64,000 bases of DNA, from positions 62,001-126,000 of the forward strand of contig NZ_PXYK01000001.1 in NCBI RefSeq assembly GCF_003012745.1, given 5' to 3'. Within the stretch, counting starts at the first letter, position 1; each line of letters starts with the position of its first letter. Positions 1 to 11,291 of the stretch are shown here, piece by piece. A program made the position numbers and the translations under genes. Under the pieces are notes generated by a model that was not told the DNA's origin, did not search any database, and saw only the letters and a list, made by a program, of their open reading frames with translations. The stretch comes from Kumtagia ephedrae (GTDB taxonomy: Bacteria; Pseudomonadota; Alphaproteobacteria; Rhizobiales; Rhizobiaceae).

Positions 1-9
1 TCTTGTGAA

Positions 10-38
10 TTGACCCTATTGCAATTGCAAGCTATGAA
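10..38 (+). promoter_or_regulatory. Predicted sigma-70 promoter of the MocR-type gene
   Basis: TTGACC at 10-15 and TATGAA at 33-38 are separated by 17 nt. Transcription would start near 44-46, only a few bases before the ATG at 48. There is no Shine-Dalgarno sequence upstream of that ATG, so the mRNA may be leaderless. This is inferred from motif match and spacing only. Confidence 0.5.
19..30. promoter_or_regulatory. Candidate MocR operator (perfect 12-bp palindrome)
   Basis: TTGCAATTGCAA is a perfect palindrome lying between the predicted -35 and -10 boxes of the downstream regulator gene. GntR-family regulators commonly autoregulate, so this could be the protein's own binding site. No binding data can be seen from the sequence. 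Confidence 0.35.
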
Positions 39-47
39 ATTGTCATC

Positions 48-1463
48 ATGACAAATTGGCTTCCCGATCTGTCCGAGGGCTCCGGCCCGCTCTATCTTCG
101 CCTCGCCGACCAGATCGAGCGCGACATCAGCGACGGCAGGCTGCCGACGGGCGAAAAATTGCCGCCGCAGCGCAACCTCGCCTTTGACATCGGCGTCACC
201 ATCGGCACGGTGACACGCGCCTATGCGGTGGCGCGCGAGCGCGGCCTGGTCAGCGGCGAGGTCGGACGCGGAACCTATGTGCTGGGCAGCGGCGATACGC
301 CCGAGCCGCAGCCCCAGGCCGCAGCTCCCGCTGCCACCTGGAGCCGCGCCGTCCCGGCGCCGGCGGGCAAGCTGCGCATGGACACGACGTCGGCGCCCGA
401 TCTCGGCCAGAGCGCCGCCATCCGCGAGATCACCGAGCGCATCATTCGCAATCATCCGGACGAGGTGGTCGATTACACCCGGCGCTGGCCCGACGAGTGG
501 CGCACCGCCGGCAGCGCGTGGCTCGCCTCCGGCGACTGGCGGCCGGAGCCGCAGACGATCGTGCCGACATCCGGCTGCCATGCCGCCATCCTGGCGGTGA
601 TCGCCGCCACCACCGCGCCAGGCGACAGGGTCGCCTTCGAGCAGATCACCTATTCGTCGATCTCGCGCAGCGCCAGCCTGATCGGCCGGCGCACGGTCGC
701 CTTCGGCAATGACGAGCACGGCCCGGATCCCGACGATTTCGAGCGGCTGTGCGCCCAGCAGCATCCGAAACTGGTCTTCCTGATGTCGGCGCTGCAGAAC
801 CCAACGCTGTCGATCATGGCGCCGGAGCGGCAGCGCGCCATCGTCGAGATCGCCAGAAAATACAATGTCTGGATCATCGAGGACGCGGTCTACAGCACGC
901 TGCTGGAGACCGGCTATTCGACGCTTGCGGAGATCGCGCCGGAGCGCACCTTCCACATAGGCGGCCTGTCCAAGGCGGTGTCGGCAGGCGTGCGCGGCGG
1001 CTGGGTCGCCTGCCCCGCGCATTTCGCGCCGCGCGTGCAGACCGCGCACAAGATGGTGACCGGCGGCCTGCCCTTCCTGCTCGCCTCTCTATCGGCCGAG
1101 CTGGTCAATGGCGGCGAGGCGGCGAAGACCCGCGGCAAGGTGCGGCGCGAGCTGGCCGCGCGCGAGGAGCTGGCGCGCAAGATCTTCGCCGGCCACGACT
1201 TCCGCTCGCACAAGAACGCGCCTTACCTGTGGATGAAGCTGCCCGAGCCATGGATGTCCGGCACCTTCAAGCAGGTGGCGGCCAACGAAGGCGTGCTCGT
1301 CGACGACGAGGACGAATACAAGGCCGGCCGCAGCGAGCGTGTCTTCCACCGCGTCCGCATCAGCTTCTCCATGCCGCCCACCCGCGAAGACGTCGCCGCC
1401 GGCTTCGCCACGCTCAGGCGGCTGATGGATCACGGCGGCGCCGGCTACGACAGTTACGGCTGA
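48..1463 (+). CDS. MocR/PdxR-type GntR regulator with aminotransferase domain
   Basis: This 471-residue protein joins an N-terminal GntR winged helix-turn-helix (about residues 12-76) to a fold-type I aminotransferase domain (about 105-460). The PLP site is intact: Lys309 in GGLSKAV is the likely Schiff-base lysine and Asp279 in IIEDAVY the likely partner of the pyridine nitrogen. The family consists of transcription factors that use PLP or an aminated ligand as effector (PdxR, GabR, TauR types). The neighbour purL does not reveal the regulon. The start at 48 fits a strong promoter that allows almost no leader. A true aminotransferase activity is less likely given the HTH fusion. Confidence 0.9.
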   Translation: MTNWLPDLSEGSGPLYLRLADQIERDISDGRLPTGEKLPPQRNLAFDIGVTIGTVTRAYAVARERGLVSGEVGRGTYVLGSGDTPEPQPQAAAPAATWSRAVPAPAGKLRMDTTSAPDLGQSAAIREITERIIRNHPDEVVDYTRRWPDEWRTAGSAWLASGDWRPEPQTIVPTSGCHAAILAVIAATTAPGDRVAFEQITYSSISRSASLIGRRTVAFGNDEHGPDPDDFERLCAQQHPKLVFLMSALQNPTLSIMAPERQRAIVEIARKYNVWIIEDAVYSTLLETGYSTLAEIAPERTFHIGGLSKAVSAGVRGGWVACPAHFAPRVQTAHKMVTGGLPFLLASLSAELVNGGEAAKTRGKVRRELAAREELARKIFAGHDFRSHKNAPYLWMKLPEPWMSGTFKQVAANEGVLVDDEDEYKAGRSERVFHRVRISFSMPPTREDVAAGFATLRRLMDHGGAGYDSYG

Positions 1464-1572
1464 TCGCGCAAAAACCGGCACTTCACGCGAATTTATCCCC
1501 AGCGGGCGGTGTATCGCGGCGCCGGCTTGCGCTATGGAGCGCGGCAAGCCCCACGGAGTCCATGGCAGCACG

Positions 1573-3807
<2,235 letters not shown>

Positions 3808-3922
3808 CGGGACGCTCCGGCGGACGGGTATTGCTTCTTCGGCGATCGACGGTCGGCCGATTGACCTCCCCGGCCCCGGAGGCCATATCTGGGTCAAGCA
3901 GACCAAACGGGGAGCTTCGCCG

Positions 3923-4156
3923 ATGGCGATGGACGCGCACGACATCGAACGCCTGATCAAGGAAGGCATTCCGGATGCCCGGGTGACGATCCGCGACCTT
4001 GCCGGCGACGGTGACCACTATGCGGCGGAAGTCGTGGCGGAAAGCTTTCGCGGGAAAAGCCGCGTCCAGCAGCACCAGATGGTCTACGAGGCGCTGAAGG
4101 GCAATATGGGCGGCGTGCTGCACGCGCTGGCGCTGCAGACCAGCGCGCCGGATTGA
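3923..4156 (+). CDS. bolA: BolA family protein
   Basis: This 77-residue protein has the BolA fold, with the conserved segment FRGKSRVQQHQMVYEAL in its second half (Phe-x-Gly-x-x-x-x-x-x-His-x-x-Val-Tyr pattern). BolA proteins bind CGFS glutaredoxins through a shared [2Fe-2S] cluster and act in iron sensing or cluster trafficking. GGGAG lies 8-12 nt before the ATG. In related genomes it sits directly before the CGFS glutaredoxin gene; here that partner (6838) is 2.7 kb downstream, separated by genes on the other strand. Confidence 0.93.
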   Translation: MAMDAHDIERLIKEGIPDARVTIRDLAGDGDHYAAEVVAESFRGKSRVQQHQMVYEALKGNMGGVLHALALQTSAPD

Positions 4157-4383
4157 CCTGCTTCGGCGCGATTCGTTTCAATCGGCTTCGGCAGCGCCGC
4201 TGCGTTTCGTGATGGCAACAGGCATGCACAAGCATGCCGCAGCGCTCCGCGACCGAGAAGACCACCTTCTCGATCTTGTTCATGACGTCCGCGATCCAGC
4301 CTTGCTCGGACAGCCATCGGGGGCGGCATGGATGACGACCTCGCCCGCAAGCCCAATTCGCGCCGACGGGAAGCCGCGGCAAT
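4157..4383. other. Gene-free stretch between bolA and an inserted segment
   Basis: No ORF with a credible start, homology or codon pattern is seen here. Short open frames on both strands give unfamiliar Cys/His/Arg-rich peptides. It may be a scar of the event that placed 4384-6668 between bolA and grxD. I see no insertion-sequence ends. Confidence 0.4.
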
Positions 4384-5310
4384 TCAGCGGGATGTGACGA
4401 AGCGCTCCAGCTTGCCCAGGGTTTGCAGTCCCAGTTCCACGGCGCCAAAACCCTTGGCCTCCCGGAACTCGGCAGCCGTGCTGAACACCATGCCCAGCGT
4501 GACCTTCGTCGCTCCGTCCTGATCCTCGAACGAGGCCCAGGCGTCGGCATGTTTCGGCCCGTTCTCGCCCCATAACAGCGCATAGCCGAACCCCACTTCG
4601 GGCCTGACCTCGCCATAGCGATGGTGATTGGGATAGACGGTGCCGTCGGGCCCGATCATGTCGAAAACCCATTCGCCGCCCGACCGCAGGTCGATCCTCT
4701 TCGTCCGGCAGGAAAACCCGTCCGGCCCCCACCATTGCGGCAGCGCTTCGGGGTTCATCCACGCGCCCCAGACGACGGATCGCGGCGCCCGGATGACCCG
4801 TTGCAGCACCATTGTCCGCTCGGCCGCGCCCTGGAGATTATCCAGCCCCGCGCCAAAACCCTGTCGGTAGCCAGCCTGCATATCCTTGGCCAGCGAGGAA
4901 AGCTGTACCGTCACGACCAGCCGGCTGCGCTCGTCCGAGCCTGAGAAATCAGCCGTCACCAGCGCCGCCGATTGCGGCACACCACCGGAGGAGACCACCT
5001 CGTAGTTGACGCTACGCATCGCCGGTTGCAGCTCAAGCCAGCCGCATTCACAGCGGATGTCCGGCCGGCCCTCGACCTTGCAGAGCGAGACTTCGCGTCC
5101 GCCAACCCTGGTGTCAGCCTCCAAGAACTCCACGGTGACGGAGGGGGTGGGCGCGGCCCAGACCGCCCGGGCGGCGGGCGCCGTCCAGGCCTGCCACAGC
5201 ACCGACAACGGCGCGGCCACGTCCCGCTCGAAGGTCAGCGTCGCAAAACGGCTCCTTCCACCATCGGATCCTTCAGGGGTCGTGCTGCCCCGCTGCAAGT
5301 TCGATGTCAT
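4384..5310 (-). CDS. Tandem SRPBCC (AHSA1-type) domain protein
   Basis: The 308-residue protein carries two SRPBCC/START-like domains, about residues 24-150 and 166-305. Each opens with the typical hydrophobic strand followed by P-x-x-x-x-W-x-A-W-x-x-P (APLSVLWQAWTAP and APRSVVWGAWMNP). The second ends with the helix that closes the cavity (GLQTLGKLERFV). The family binds hydrophobic ligands or assists folding; no ligand can be named. Its ATG overlaps the stop of the arsR gene by 4 nt (ATGA), so the two are translationally coupled, a frequent pairing. Confidence 0.85.
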   Translation of the reverse strand: MTSNLQRGSTTPEGSDGGRSRFATLTFERDVAAPLSVLWQAWTAPAARAVWAAPTPSVTVEFLEADTRVGGREVSLCKVEGRPDIRCECGWLELQPAMRSVNYEVVSSGGVPQSAALVTADFSGSDERSRLVVTVQLSSLAKDMQAGYRQGFGAGLDNLQGAAERTMVLQRVIRAPRSVVWGAWMNPEALPQWWGPDGFSCRTKRIDLRSGGEWVFDMIGPDGTVYPNHHRYGEVRPEVGFGYALLWGENGPKHADAWASFEDQDGATKVTLGMVFSTAAEFREAKGFGAVELGLQTLGKLERFVTSR

Positions 5311-5648
5311 TTCGCGCGCTCCTTCATCACGTTCATCACAAAGGCGTCCAGCCGGTCGAGCCGAGCTTCCCAGATGGCCCGCTGTTCATCGATCCATGTC
5401 CGCGCCGGCTCCAAGGCCTCGGGAACGATGGCGCAGGTGCGTATGCGCCCGTCCTTGGAGGTTGCGATCAGCCCGGCCTCCTCCAACACGGAAAGGTGCC
5501 GCATCACCGTGGGCAGACGCAGTCCCGTGGGTCCAGCCAGCTCCGTCACCCGCGCCGGCCTTTCGGCGAGCCGCGTCAGGATCGATCGGCGGGTCGGATC
5601 GGCCAAAGCGTGGAAGAGCAGCGAGAGGTCAGGATCATGCTTAGCCAT
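5307..5648 (-). CDS. ArsR-family winged-helix regulator
   Basis: This 113-residue protein is a compact winged HTH with the ArsR signature LFHALADPTRRSILTRLAERPARVTEL, in which DPTRR and the following helix are diagnostic. There is no ArsR-type ELCVC metal motif, so it is more likely one of the many metal-independent members paired with SRPBCC proteins. It is the first gene of a two-gene operon. GCTAA half-sites lie at the start codon and upstream and may mediate autoregulation. Confidence 0.88.
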   Translation of the reverse strand: MAKHDPDLSLLFHALADPTRRSILTRLAERPARVTELAGPTGLRLPTVMRHLSVLEEAGLIATSKDGRIRTCAIVPEALEPARTWIDEQRAIWEARLDRLDAFVMNVMKERAK

Positions 5649-5708
5649 AATGCTAACTATCGCGCGATCCGCGGCGGCGCAAGGAAAACTTCGCCAACTT
5701 GCTAAGTT
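5641..5708. promoter_or_regulatory. Candidate ArsR operators (GCTAA half-sites)
   Basis: TTAGC (5641-5645) and GCTAA (5652-5656) form an inverted repeat with a 6-nt spacer spanning the arsR start codon. A second inverted repeat, AACTT-GCT-AAGTT (5696-5708), carries another GCTAA 60 bp upstream. The recurrence of one half-site around a regulator start suggests autoregulation. Confidence 0.35.
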
Positions 5709-5870
5709 TTATCGTTCGAGAGGTTCGGCCCGGCAGGCCCGCTCCCGGCTTCTCCCCTGCGGTAGGGAGCGTTCCCTAAACAATGGCATGGCCCGGAAGG
5801 CACTCGGAGAAGGGAACGCGCCGCTGCGCCGACGACCTGCCTAGCGCGATGCGGATAATTGTAGCCGCTG

Positions 5871-6668
5871 CTATTGTTTCGCGAACACGGCGATGATCGG
5901 CCCGACCGGATGCTTTCCGCCGAGCAGCGTTCTCCTCCCGTTGGAGAACGCCGAAATGTCGCCGTCGAGGAACAGCGCGTTCGGGCAGGCGAGCGCGTCG
6001 CGGAACAGCCGGGCGAAGCTGCCGAGGCTGACCTCGGTCAGCGAGATCGCCAGCACGACGCTGCCGGATTCGGTGACGCCGACGCCGTTGCGGGTGTAGC
6101 GCGACGTGCCGTCCGGCAGGAAGCGCGGATGGGTTTGTCCGTCGATCACCAGCATCGGCCCGGACTGTGTGGCGAAGCGCACCGCCGGGCGCCCGGCCCG
6201 GAATTTTTCCGTCTCCGTCACGGCCGCCGCACCGTCGTCGCGGATGACGAAGATGCCGTTCGGCTTGAGGAAGAAATTGCCCTCCCCGTCCGCGGTCTCG
6301 ACCGGCGTGACCTCGCGGCCGTCTTCGACCAGCAGGCCGACCGGACCGAGGCCCTCGTGATACATGCCGGCGTTCATGGCCAGCGCCACGGGCCTGCCGC
6401 GCGCCGCCATCGCCTGATCGAAAGCATCGAGCGACCCGTAAGCCCCGCCGTCCGGCCCCGCATGGAAGACGCCGATATCGGCCTGGCCGGGGTCGACCGT
6501 GCAGACGACGTAGGCGGCCTGCTCGAACGTCGTTTCCCGACACATCGCCGGCAACTCGGCGGCGTCGAAAGGCGCCGGACGCTTGTCCCCGCCGGACAAC
6601 CACAAGCCGGCGGCGGCGGCAATCGCAAGAACGATCAGGACAATCGAGACAATCGCTGCGCGGCTCAC
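5871..6668 (-). CDS. DUF2233 / phosphodiester glycosidase (NAGPA-like) protein
   Basis: The 265-residue protein begins with a single hydrophobic segment (about residues 5-24), a membrane anchor or uncleaved signal, followed by a DUF2233 domain. Family-like stretches include [35 protein letters not shown] and [11 protein letters not shown]. The family includes the mammalian uncovering enzyme domain and bacterial exopolysaccharide-associated proteins; it probably acts outside the cytoplasm on a sugar phosphodiester. The start is GTG, with GAGGCAGG immediately upstream. Its own substrate is unknown. Confidence 0.82.
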   Translation of the reverse strand: MSRAAIVSIVLIVLAIAAAAGLWLSGGDKRPAPFDAAELPAMCRETTFEQAAYVVCTVDPGQADIGVFHAGPDGGAYGSLDAFDQAMAARGRPVALAMNAGMYHEGLGPVGLLVEDGREVTPVETADGEGNFFLKPNGIFVIRDDGAAAVTETEKFRAGRPAVRFATQSGPMLVIDGQTHPRFLPDGTSRYTRNGVGVTESGSVVLAISLTEVSLGSFARLFRDALACPNALFLDGDISAFSNGRRTLLGGKHPVGPIIAVFAKQ

Positions 6669-6837
6669 CCTGCCTCATCGCGGTGCGAACGAACTGCCGG
6701 GCCAGGTCCGGCGGCGGCATCGTGCTGGCTGGACCAGCCGGAAAAGGATCGGATGCCTTGTTTCGGGTGGCCTTAGGGTTTATTTGAATGGCATGTTTCG
6801 GGCCTGACTCCCACAGGCAAGGCAAGGGATTTTTCGG

Positions 6838-7173
6838 ATGAGCGGCATCGGCGAATACATCGACAGCGAAGTGAAGAGCAAAGACGTGGTGCTGTTCATG
6901 AAGGGCACGCCGGGTTTCCCGCAGTGCGGCTTCTCCGGCCAGGTGGTGCAGATCCTCGACTATCTCGGCGTCGACTACAAGGGCGTCAACGTGCTCACCT
7001 CCAACGAGCTGCGCCAGGGCATCAAGGAATATTCGAACTGGCCGACCATCCCGCAGCTCTATGTGAAGGGCGAGTTCGTCGGCGGCTGCGACATCATCCG
7101 CGAGATGTTCCAGGCGGGCGAGCTGCAGGGATATTTCGAGGAAAAAGGCGTCAGCGTCAGCAGCGCGGCCTGA
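6838..7173 (+). CDS. grxD: Monothiol CGFS glutaredoxin (Grx4 type)
   Basis: This 111-residue protein has the CGFS active site at residues 30-33, followed by the [17 protein letters not shown] glutathione-binding region. CGFS glutaredoxins carry glutathione-ligated [2Fe-2S] clusters and hand them on, usually with BolA partners. CAAGGGA lies upstream of the ATG. The gene would normally follow bolA directly; here it has its own leader after an inserted segment. A hairpin terminator follows at 7223. Confidence 0.95.
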   Translation: MSGIGEYIDSEVKSKDVVLFMKGTPGFPQCGFSGQVVQILDYLGVDYKGVNVLTSNELRQGIKEYSNWPTIPQLYVKGEFVGGCDIIREMFQAGELQGYFEEKGVSVSSAA

Positions 7174-7222
7174 CGCGCGGCCCGGCGGACCGGCCGGGCT
7201 CAAAACAAAAGCCAGACAAAGG

Positions 7223-7251
7223 ATGCGCCGGCCTGCCGGCGCATTTCGTTT
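7223..7251 (+). terminator. Rho-independent terminator of grxD
   Basis: ATGCGCCGG (7223-7231) pairs perfectly with CCGGCGCAT (7236-7244) across a CCTG loop and is followed by TTCGTTT. It lies 50 nt after the grxD stop. Confidence 0.75.
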
Positions 7252-7314
7252 GGCGCATTGGAGCGGAGTGCGGTCGGAGTGAACGGTCATTCCGCTCCGT
7301 GTGTTTTGTCTACC

Positions 7315-7357
7315 GCATGATCTTCGTCCGAAAAGTCCGCGCTTTTCGGAATCATGC
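7315..7357. repeat. RIME/Bru-RS-like dispersed palindrome, copy 1
   Basis: Outer arms GCATGAT (7315-7321) and ATCATGC (7351-7357) and inner arms TCCGAAAAG (7327-7335) and CTTTTCGGA (7342-7350) form a bulged hairpin. The element resembles the intergenic palindromes known in Rhizobium and Brucella. A second variant follows at 7413 and a third at 56467. The stretch 7252-7475 holds no gene other than these repeats. Confidence 0.75.
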
Positions 7358-7412
7358 TCTACGGCGGGTCGCGTGAAAGAGGATCCATGCGACGCGCTGC
7401 TCTTGATTTTGC

Positions 7413-7457
7413 GCATGTCTTTATCCCGAAACCGCTGCGCGCTTTCGGGATACATGC
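7413..7457. repeat. RIME-like dispersed palindrome, copy 2 (variant)
   Basis: GCATGT (7413-7418) pairs with ACATGC (7452-7457), and TCCCGAAA (7424-7431) with TTTCGGGA (7443-7450). It is a sequence variant of the element at 7315, placed 55 bp downstream, so the two form a mosaic pair just before the MFS gene. Confidence 0.7.
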
Positions 7458-7475
7458 TTTAGCCGGAGCCGTCCG

Positions 7476-8726
7476 ATGGACCAGCAATCGCCCGCCAGCA
7501 AGGCACTCGCCTTCCCCCTCGCCCGCTGGGAGTTCATCGCGCTCTGCGCGGCGCTGATGGCGCTCAACGCGCTCGCCATCGACATCATGCTGCCCGGCCT
7601 GCAGGAGATCGGCGCCAGCCTCGGCGTCGAGACCGAGAACCACCGGCAATATGTGATCACGGCCTATTTCGCCGGCATGGCGGCCGCGCTGCTGCCCTAT
7701 GGCCCGGCTTCGGACCGATTCGGGCGTCGGCTGCCGCTGCTGTTCGGCCTCACGGTCTACCTGATTGCCGCCTTCGCCGCCGCGTTCGCGCCGAATTTCG
7801 AGACGCTGCTGGCGCTGCGCTTCATCCAGGGCGTCGGCGCCGCCTCGACCCGCGTGATCGCCGTGTCGATGGTGCGCGACCGCTTCGGCGGACGGCAGAT
7901 GGCCGAGACCATGTCGCTGATCTTCATGGTCTTCATGATCATCCCGGTGATCGCGCCGGGCATCGGCCAAGTGATGATGCTGTTCGCCAACTGGCACTTC
8001 ATCTTCGTCTGCATGGGGCTGATCGCGCTGGCGATCACGCTGTGGGCGGCGCTGCGCCTGCCGGAGACGCAGCACCCCGAGGACCGGCGGCCCTTCACGC
8101 TGGGGGCGATCAGCCAGGCCTTCGGCATCGTGCTGACGACGCGCGTGTCGCTCTGGTACACGCTCGCCTCCACTACCGTGTTCGGCGCGCTGTTCGGCTT
8201 CATCAACTCCGCCCAGCAGGTCTATGTCGGCATCTACGGCCTCGGCGTGTGGTTCCCCGTGGTCTTCGCCCTGGTCGCCGGGCTGATGGCGGTGTCGTCC
8301 TTCCTGAACTCGCGCCTGGTGATGCGGCTTGGCATGCGCCGGCTGTCGCACGCGGCGCTGATCGGCTTCTTCCTGGTCAGCCTGACCTGGTTCGTCTGGT
8401 CGCTGCTCGGCCCGGTGCCGCTCGTCCCGTTCGTCATCCTGTTCGCCGCCGCCATGTTCCAGTTCGGCTGGATCGGCTCGAACTTCAACGCGCTGGCGAT
8501 GGAGCCGCTCGGCCACATCGCCGGCTCGGCCTCGTCGGTGCAGGGTTTCGTGCAGACGCTGGGCGGCGGCCTCATCGGCGCCTTCATCGGCCAGTCCTTC
8601 GACGGCACCACCACCCCGCTCGCCGCCGGCTTCTGCGGCGTCGCGGCGCTCGGGCTCGTCATGGTGCTGATCGCCGAGCGCGGAAAACTGTTCCGCGCCC
8701 AGCACGATCCGAAGCCGACGGCGTAG
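7476..8726 (+). CDS. Bcr/CflA-type multidrug efflux MFS transporter
   Basis: The 416-residue protein has about twelve hydrophobic segments. The Bcr/CflA-like signature NALAIDIMLPGL lies at residues 31-42, and the cytoplasmic loop 2-3 motif GPASDRFGRR at 76-85. Members export drugs such as bicyclomycin and chloramphenicol using the proton gradient. GGAG lies 8 nt before the ATG. It appears monocistronic, behind the RIME palindromes; the substrate cannot be read from sequence. Confidence 0.88.
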   Translation: MDQQSPASKALAFPLARWEFIALCAALMALNALAIDIMLPGLQEIGASLGVETENHRQYVITAYFAGMAAALLPYGPASDRFGRRLPLLFGLTVYLIAAFAAAFAPNFETLLALRFIQGVGAASTRVIAVSMVRDRFGGRQMAETMSLIFMVFMIIPVIAPGIGQVMMLFANWHFIFVCMGLIALAITLWAALRLPETQHPEDRRPFTLGAISQAFGIVLTTRVSLWYTLASTTVFGALFGFINSAQQVYVGIYGLGVWFPVVFALVAGLMAVSSFLNSRLVMRLGMRRLSHAALIGFFLVSLTWFVWSLLGPVPLVPFVILFAAAMFQFGWIGSNFNALAMEPLGHIAGSASSVQGFVQTLGGGLIGAFIGQSFDGTTTPLAAGFCGVAALGLVMVLIAERGKLFRAQHDPKPTA

Positions 8727-8762
8727 GGGCCGGCGGGTGCGCCGAGGTTCGCCCGCCGACGG

Positions 8763-9590
8763 TCAGCGCGCCCAGAGCGTGGCGCGGATCTCATCCCAGC
8801 TCGCCTTGTCGGGCGCCACCAGGATGCCGCCGTCCATGCGCGACGCCACGTAAGGCTCGCCGTCGAGCCGCGCCGAATAGCCGCCGGCCTCGGCATGGAT
8901 CAGCATGCCCGGCAGGTGATCCCACGGCGTCAGCTTCATGTAGAGCACGAAATGCGCGCCGCCGGTCGCCAGCAGGCGGTATTCGTGCGCGGCGCAGCGG
9001 AAGTTGAAATGCGAGCGGAATTTGGCGTGGTTGCGCGTCAGCATCGAGCGCTCCGGCTCCTGCACATAGGTCCAGGAGATTCCTCCGCTCATCGCCGATA
9101 CCGGCGCCGCGGCCGCCGCGCGGACCGGCTCCAGCCGGCCGTCGCCGTGGCGGACATGCGCGCCGGCGCCGCGCGCCGCCAGGATGAAATCCTTGCCGAC
9201 CGGGTCGTAGATGATGCCGGCGATCGTCTCGCCCTTGCTCACCACCGCCAGCATGACGCCGAACAGCGTCAGCCCCGACGCGAAATTCAGCGTGCCGTCG
9301 ATCGGGTCGATGACGAAGGCGAGGTCCGCCTCGTCCAGGCCGGCGAGCACGGCGGGATCGGCGGCATAGGCTTCCTCGCCCACCACCAGCGCGCCGGGAA
9401 ACCGCTGCCTGAGCCGCGCGGTGATGTAGCGCTCAGCGCTGATGTCCGCCTCGGTGACGAGGTCGATGGCCGAGGTCTTCTGGCGAATGTCGTCCGCCGA
9501 AAGACGGCGCCAGCGCGGCATGATCTCGGCAGCGGCCGCCTCGGCAAGGAGCGCGGTCAGCCAATCGACCGAAGTGTCGTCAAAACGCAT
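8763..9590 (-). CDS. Inositol monophosphatase family protein
   Basis: This 275-residue protein shows the metal-binding signatures of the Li-sensitive phosphatase superfamily: Glu72-Glu73 in GEEAY, Asp95-Pro-Ile-Asp98-Gly-Thr, and Trp223-Asp224 in the final motif. The superfamily includes inositol monophosphatase, histidinol phosphatase and PAP phosphatase (CysQ); the sequence does not settle which. It follows ttcA by 15 nt on the same strand, so the two are probably cotranscribed. Confidence 0.88.
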   Translation of the reverse strand: MRFDDTSVDWLTALLAEAAAAEIMPRWRRLSADDIRQKTSAIDLVTEADISAERYITARLRQRFPGALVVGEEAYAADPAVLAGLDEADLAFVIDPIDGTLNFASGLTLFGVMLAVVSKGETIAGIIYDPVGKDFILAARGAGAHVRHGDGRLEPVRAAAAAPVSAMSGGISWTYVQEPERSMLTRNHAKFRSHFNFRCAAHEYRLLATGGAHFVLYMKLTPWDHLPGMLIHAEAGGYSARLDGEPYVASRMDGGILVAPDKASWDEIRATLWAR

Positions 9591-9605
9591 GGGAAAATCT
9601 CGCTG

Positions 9606-10454
9606 TTATCGGGAAAGGGCGGAGAAGTCGAAGAGGCCGCGGTCGAGCAGGTGCGAGGGCCGCACATTGGCGAGCGCCCGGATCATCGTGTCCTTGCGGC
9701 CCGGCATCTTTCGTTCGATGTCGTCGAGCATCGCCTTCATGGCGTTGCGCTGCAGGCCGTCCTGGCTGCCGCAGAGATCGCAAGGGATGATCGGGAAAGC
9801 CATGGCGTCGGCGAAGCGGGCAAGATCGGCTTCCGCGCAGAAGGCGAGCGGCCGCAGCACCATCACGTCGCCCTCGTCGTTGATGAGCTTCGGCGGCATC
9901 GCCGCCAGCCGCCCGCCATGGAAGAGGTTCATGAAGAAGGTCTCGAGCACGTCCTCGCGGTGATGCCCGAGCACCAGCGACGAGCAGCCCTCTTCGCGCG
10001 CGATGCGGTAGAGATGGCCGCGCCGCAGCCGCGAGCACAGCGAGCAGTAGGCGGCGCCTTCGGCGATCTTGTCGGTGACGATGGAATAGGTGTCGCGGTA
10101 TTCGATGCGGTGCGGGATGTCGTAGCGGTTCAAAAAATCCGGCAGGATGTGTTTTGGAAAATCCGGCTGCCCCTGGTCGAGGTTGCAGGCGAGCAGGTCC
10201 ACCGGCAGCAGGCCGCGCCATTTGAGGTCGAGCAGGACCGCGAGCAGCCCGTAGGAATCCTTGCCGCCCGACAGCGCCACCAGCCAGCGCTCGCCCGGCC
10301 GCACCATGGCGAAACTGTCGATCGCCTCGCGCACCTGCCGCAGCAGCCGCTTGCGCAGCTTGTTGAACTCGACGGAGGACGGCACGTCGCGGAACAGCGG
10401 ATGGCAGCCCCCACTGCTTTCTTCGACCTGTTGCGGAATGACGGCGACGTTCAT
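9606..10454 (-). CDS. ttcA: tRNA 2-thiocytidine biosynthesis protein TtcA
   Basis: TtcA thiolates cytidine 32 of certain tRNAs, using ATP and an oxygen-sensitive [4Fe-4S] cluster. The 282-residue product has the PP-loop SGGKDS at 62-67 and two CxxC pairs, Cys137/Cys140 (YCSLC) and Cys225/Cys228 (PCDLC), expected for cluster binding. The open frame extends 42 residues upstream to 10580, but that part is unlike the family. MNVAVIPQQ at 10454 is the likely start. The gene precedes the inositol-phosphatase-family gene. Confidence 0.93.
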   Translation of the reverse strand: MNVAVIPQQVEESSGGCHPLFRDVPSSVEFNKLRKRLLRQVREAIDSFAMVRPGERWLVALSGGKDSYGLLAVLLDLKWRGLLPVDLLACNLDQGQPDFPKHILPDFLNRYDIPHRIEYRDTYSIVTDKIAEGAAYCSLCSRLRRGHLYRIAREEGCSSLVLGHHREDVLETFFMNLFHGGRLAAMPPKLINDEGDVMVLRPLAFCAEADLARFADAMAFPIIPCDLCGSQDGLQRNAMKAMLDDIERKMPGRKDTMIRALANVRPSHLLDRGLFDFSALSR

Positions 10455-10621
10455 GGCGCTGACGAGCCTCTTCAATGCGGCCCTCTCTATCCGGCCTGCC
10501 CACCGCAAACAACTGCGGGAAGAGCAGGCCGGCGCAAAAGATGCGCGGGACCGATCGACGGCAACGGCTCGGCCGGGCACGAGACCCGCTCCGGACGGCG
10601 CAGACCGAAGCCGGAAACGAC

Positions 10622-10646
10622 GAAGGCCGCCTCGAGGGCGGCCTTC
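10622..10646 (-). terminator. Hairpin terminator downstream of rpsD
   Basis: GAAGGCCGCC (10622-10631) and GGCGGCCTTC (10637-10646) form a perfect 10-bp stem with a 5-nt loop, 27 nt past the rpsD stop. On the minus strand it is followed by GTCGTTT, a weak U-tract. Confidence 0.65.
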
Positions 10647-10673
10647 GAAAACAGGATCGCTCGCGGACGACTA

Positions 10674-11291
10674 TCAGCGCGAGTAGAACTCGACCACCAG
10701 GTTCGGTTCCATCTGCACGGCGAACGGGACGTCGGCCAGGCCGGGAACGCGCGCGAAGGTGGCGGTCATCTTGTTGTGGTCGGCCTCGATGTAGTCCGGC
10801 ACGTCGCGCTCGGCGAGCTGCACCGATTCCAGCACCAGGACGAGCTGCTTCGACTTTTCGCGCACCTCGATCACGTCGCCCGGCTTGCAGCGGTAGGAGC
10901 CGATGTTGACGCGCTTGCCGTTGACGTTGACGTGGCCGTGGTTGACGAACTGGCGCGCCGCGAAGATCGTCGGCACGAACTTGGAGCGGTAGACGACCGC
11001 GTCGAGGCGCGACTCCAGCAGGCCGATCAGGTTCTCGGAGGTGTCGCCGCGGCGGCGGTTGGCCTCCTCGTAGGTCTTGCGAAACTGCTTTTCCGAGACG
11101 TCGCCATAATGGCCCTTGAGCTTCTGCTTGGCGCGCAGCTGCAGGCCGAAGTCGGACAGCTTGCCCTTGCGGCGCTGGCCGTGCTGGCCGGGACCGTATT
11201 CACGCTTGTTGACCGGGGACTTCGGACGGCCCCAGATGTTTTCGCCGAGACGGCGGTCGATCTTGTACTTCGCGGATTCGCGCTTGCTCAT
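10674..11291 (-). CDS. rpsD: 30S ribosomal protein S4
   Basis: The 205-residue S4 protein is a primary 16S rRNA binder. The S4 RNA-binding domain spans about residues 95-155 ([20 protein letters not shown], then [13 protein letters not shown]), and the C-terminus [10 protein letters not shown] is typical. An in-frame ATG five codons upstream (11306) belongs to the Shine-Dalgarno region: AAAGGGA sits just before [10 protein letters not shown], so 11291 is the start. The gene stands alone, as in many Alphaproteobacteria, with its own terminator. Confidence 0.97.
   Translation of the reverse strand: MSKRESAKYKIDRRLGENIWGRPKSPVNKREYGPGQHGQRRKGKLSDFGLQLRAKQKLKGHYGDVSEKQFRKTYEEANRRRGDTSENLIGLLESRLDAVVYRSKFVPTIFAARQFVNHGHVNVNGKRVNIGSYRCKPGDVIEVREKSKQLVLVLESVQLAERDVPDYIEADHNKMTATFARVPGLADVPFAVQMEPNLVVEFYSR

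Noticed and set aside
4209-4397. Small 62-residue ORF after bolA
   Set aside because: No ribosome-binding site or family similarity; it overlaps the 3' end of the SRPBCC gene on the other strand.
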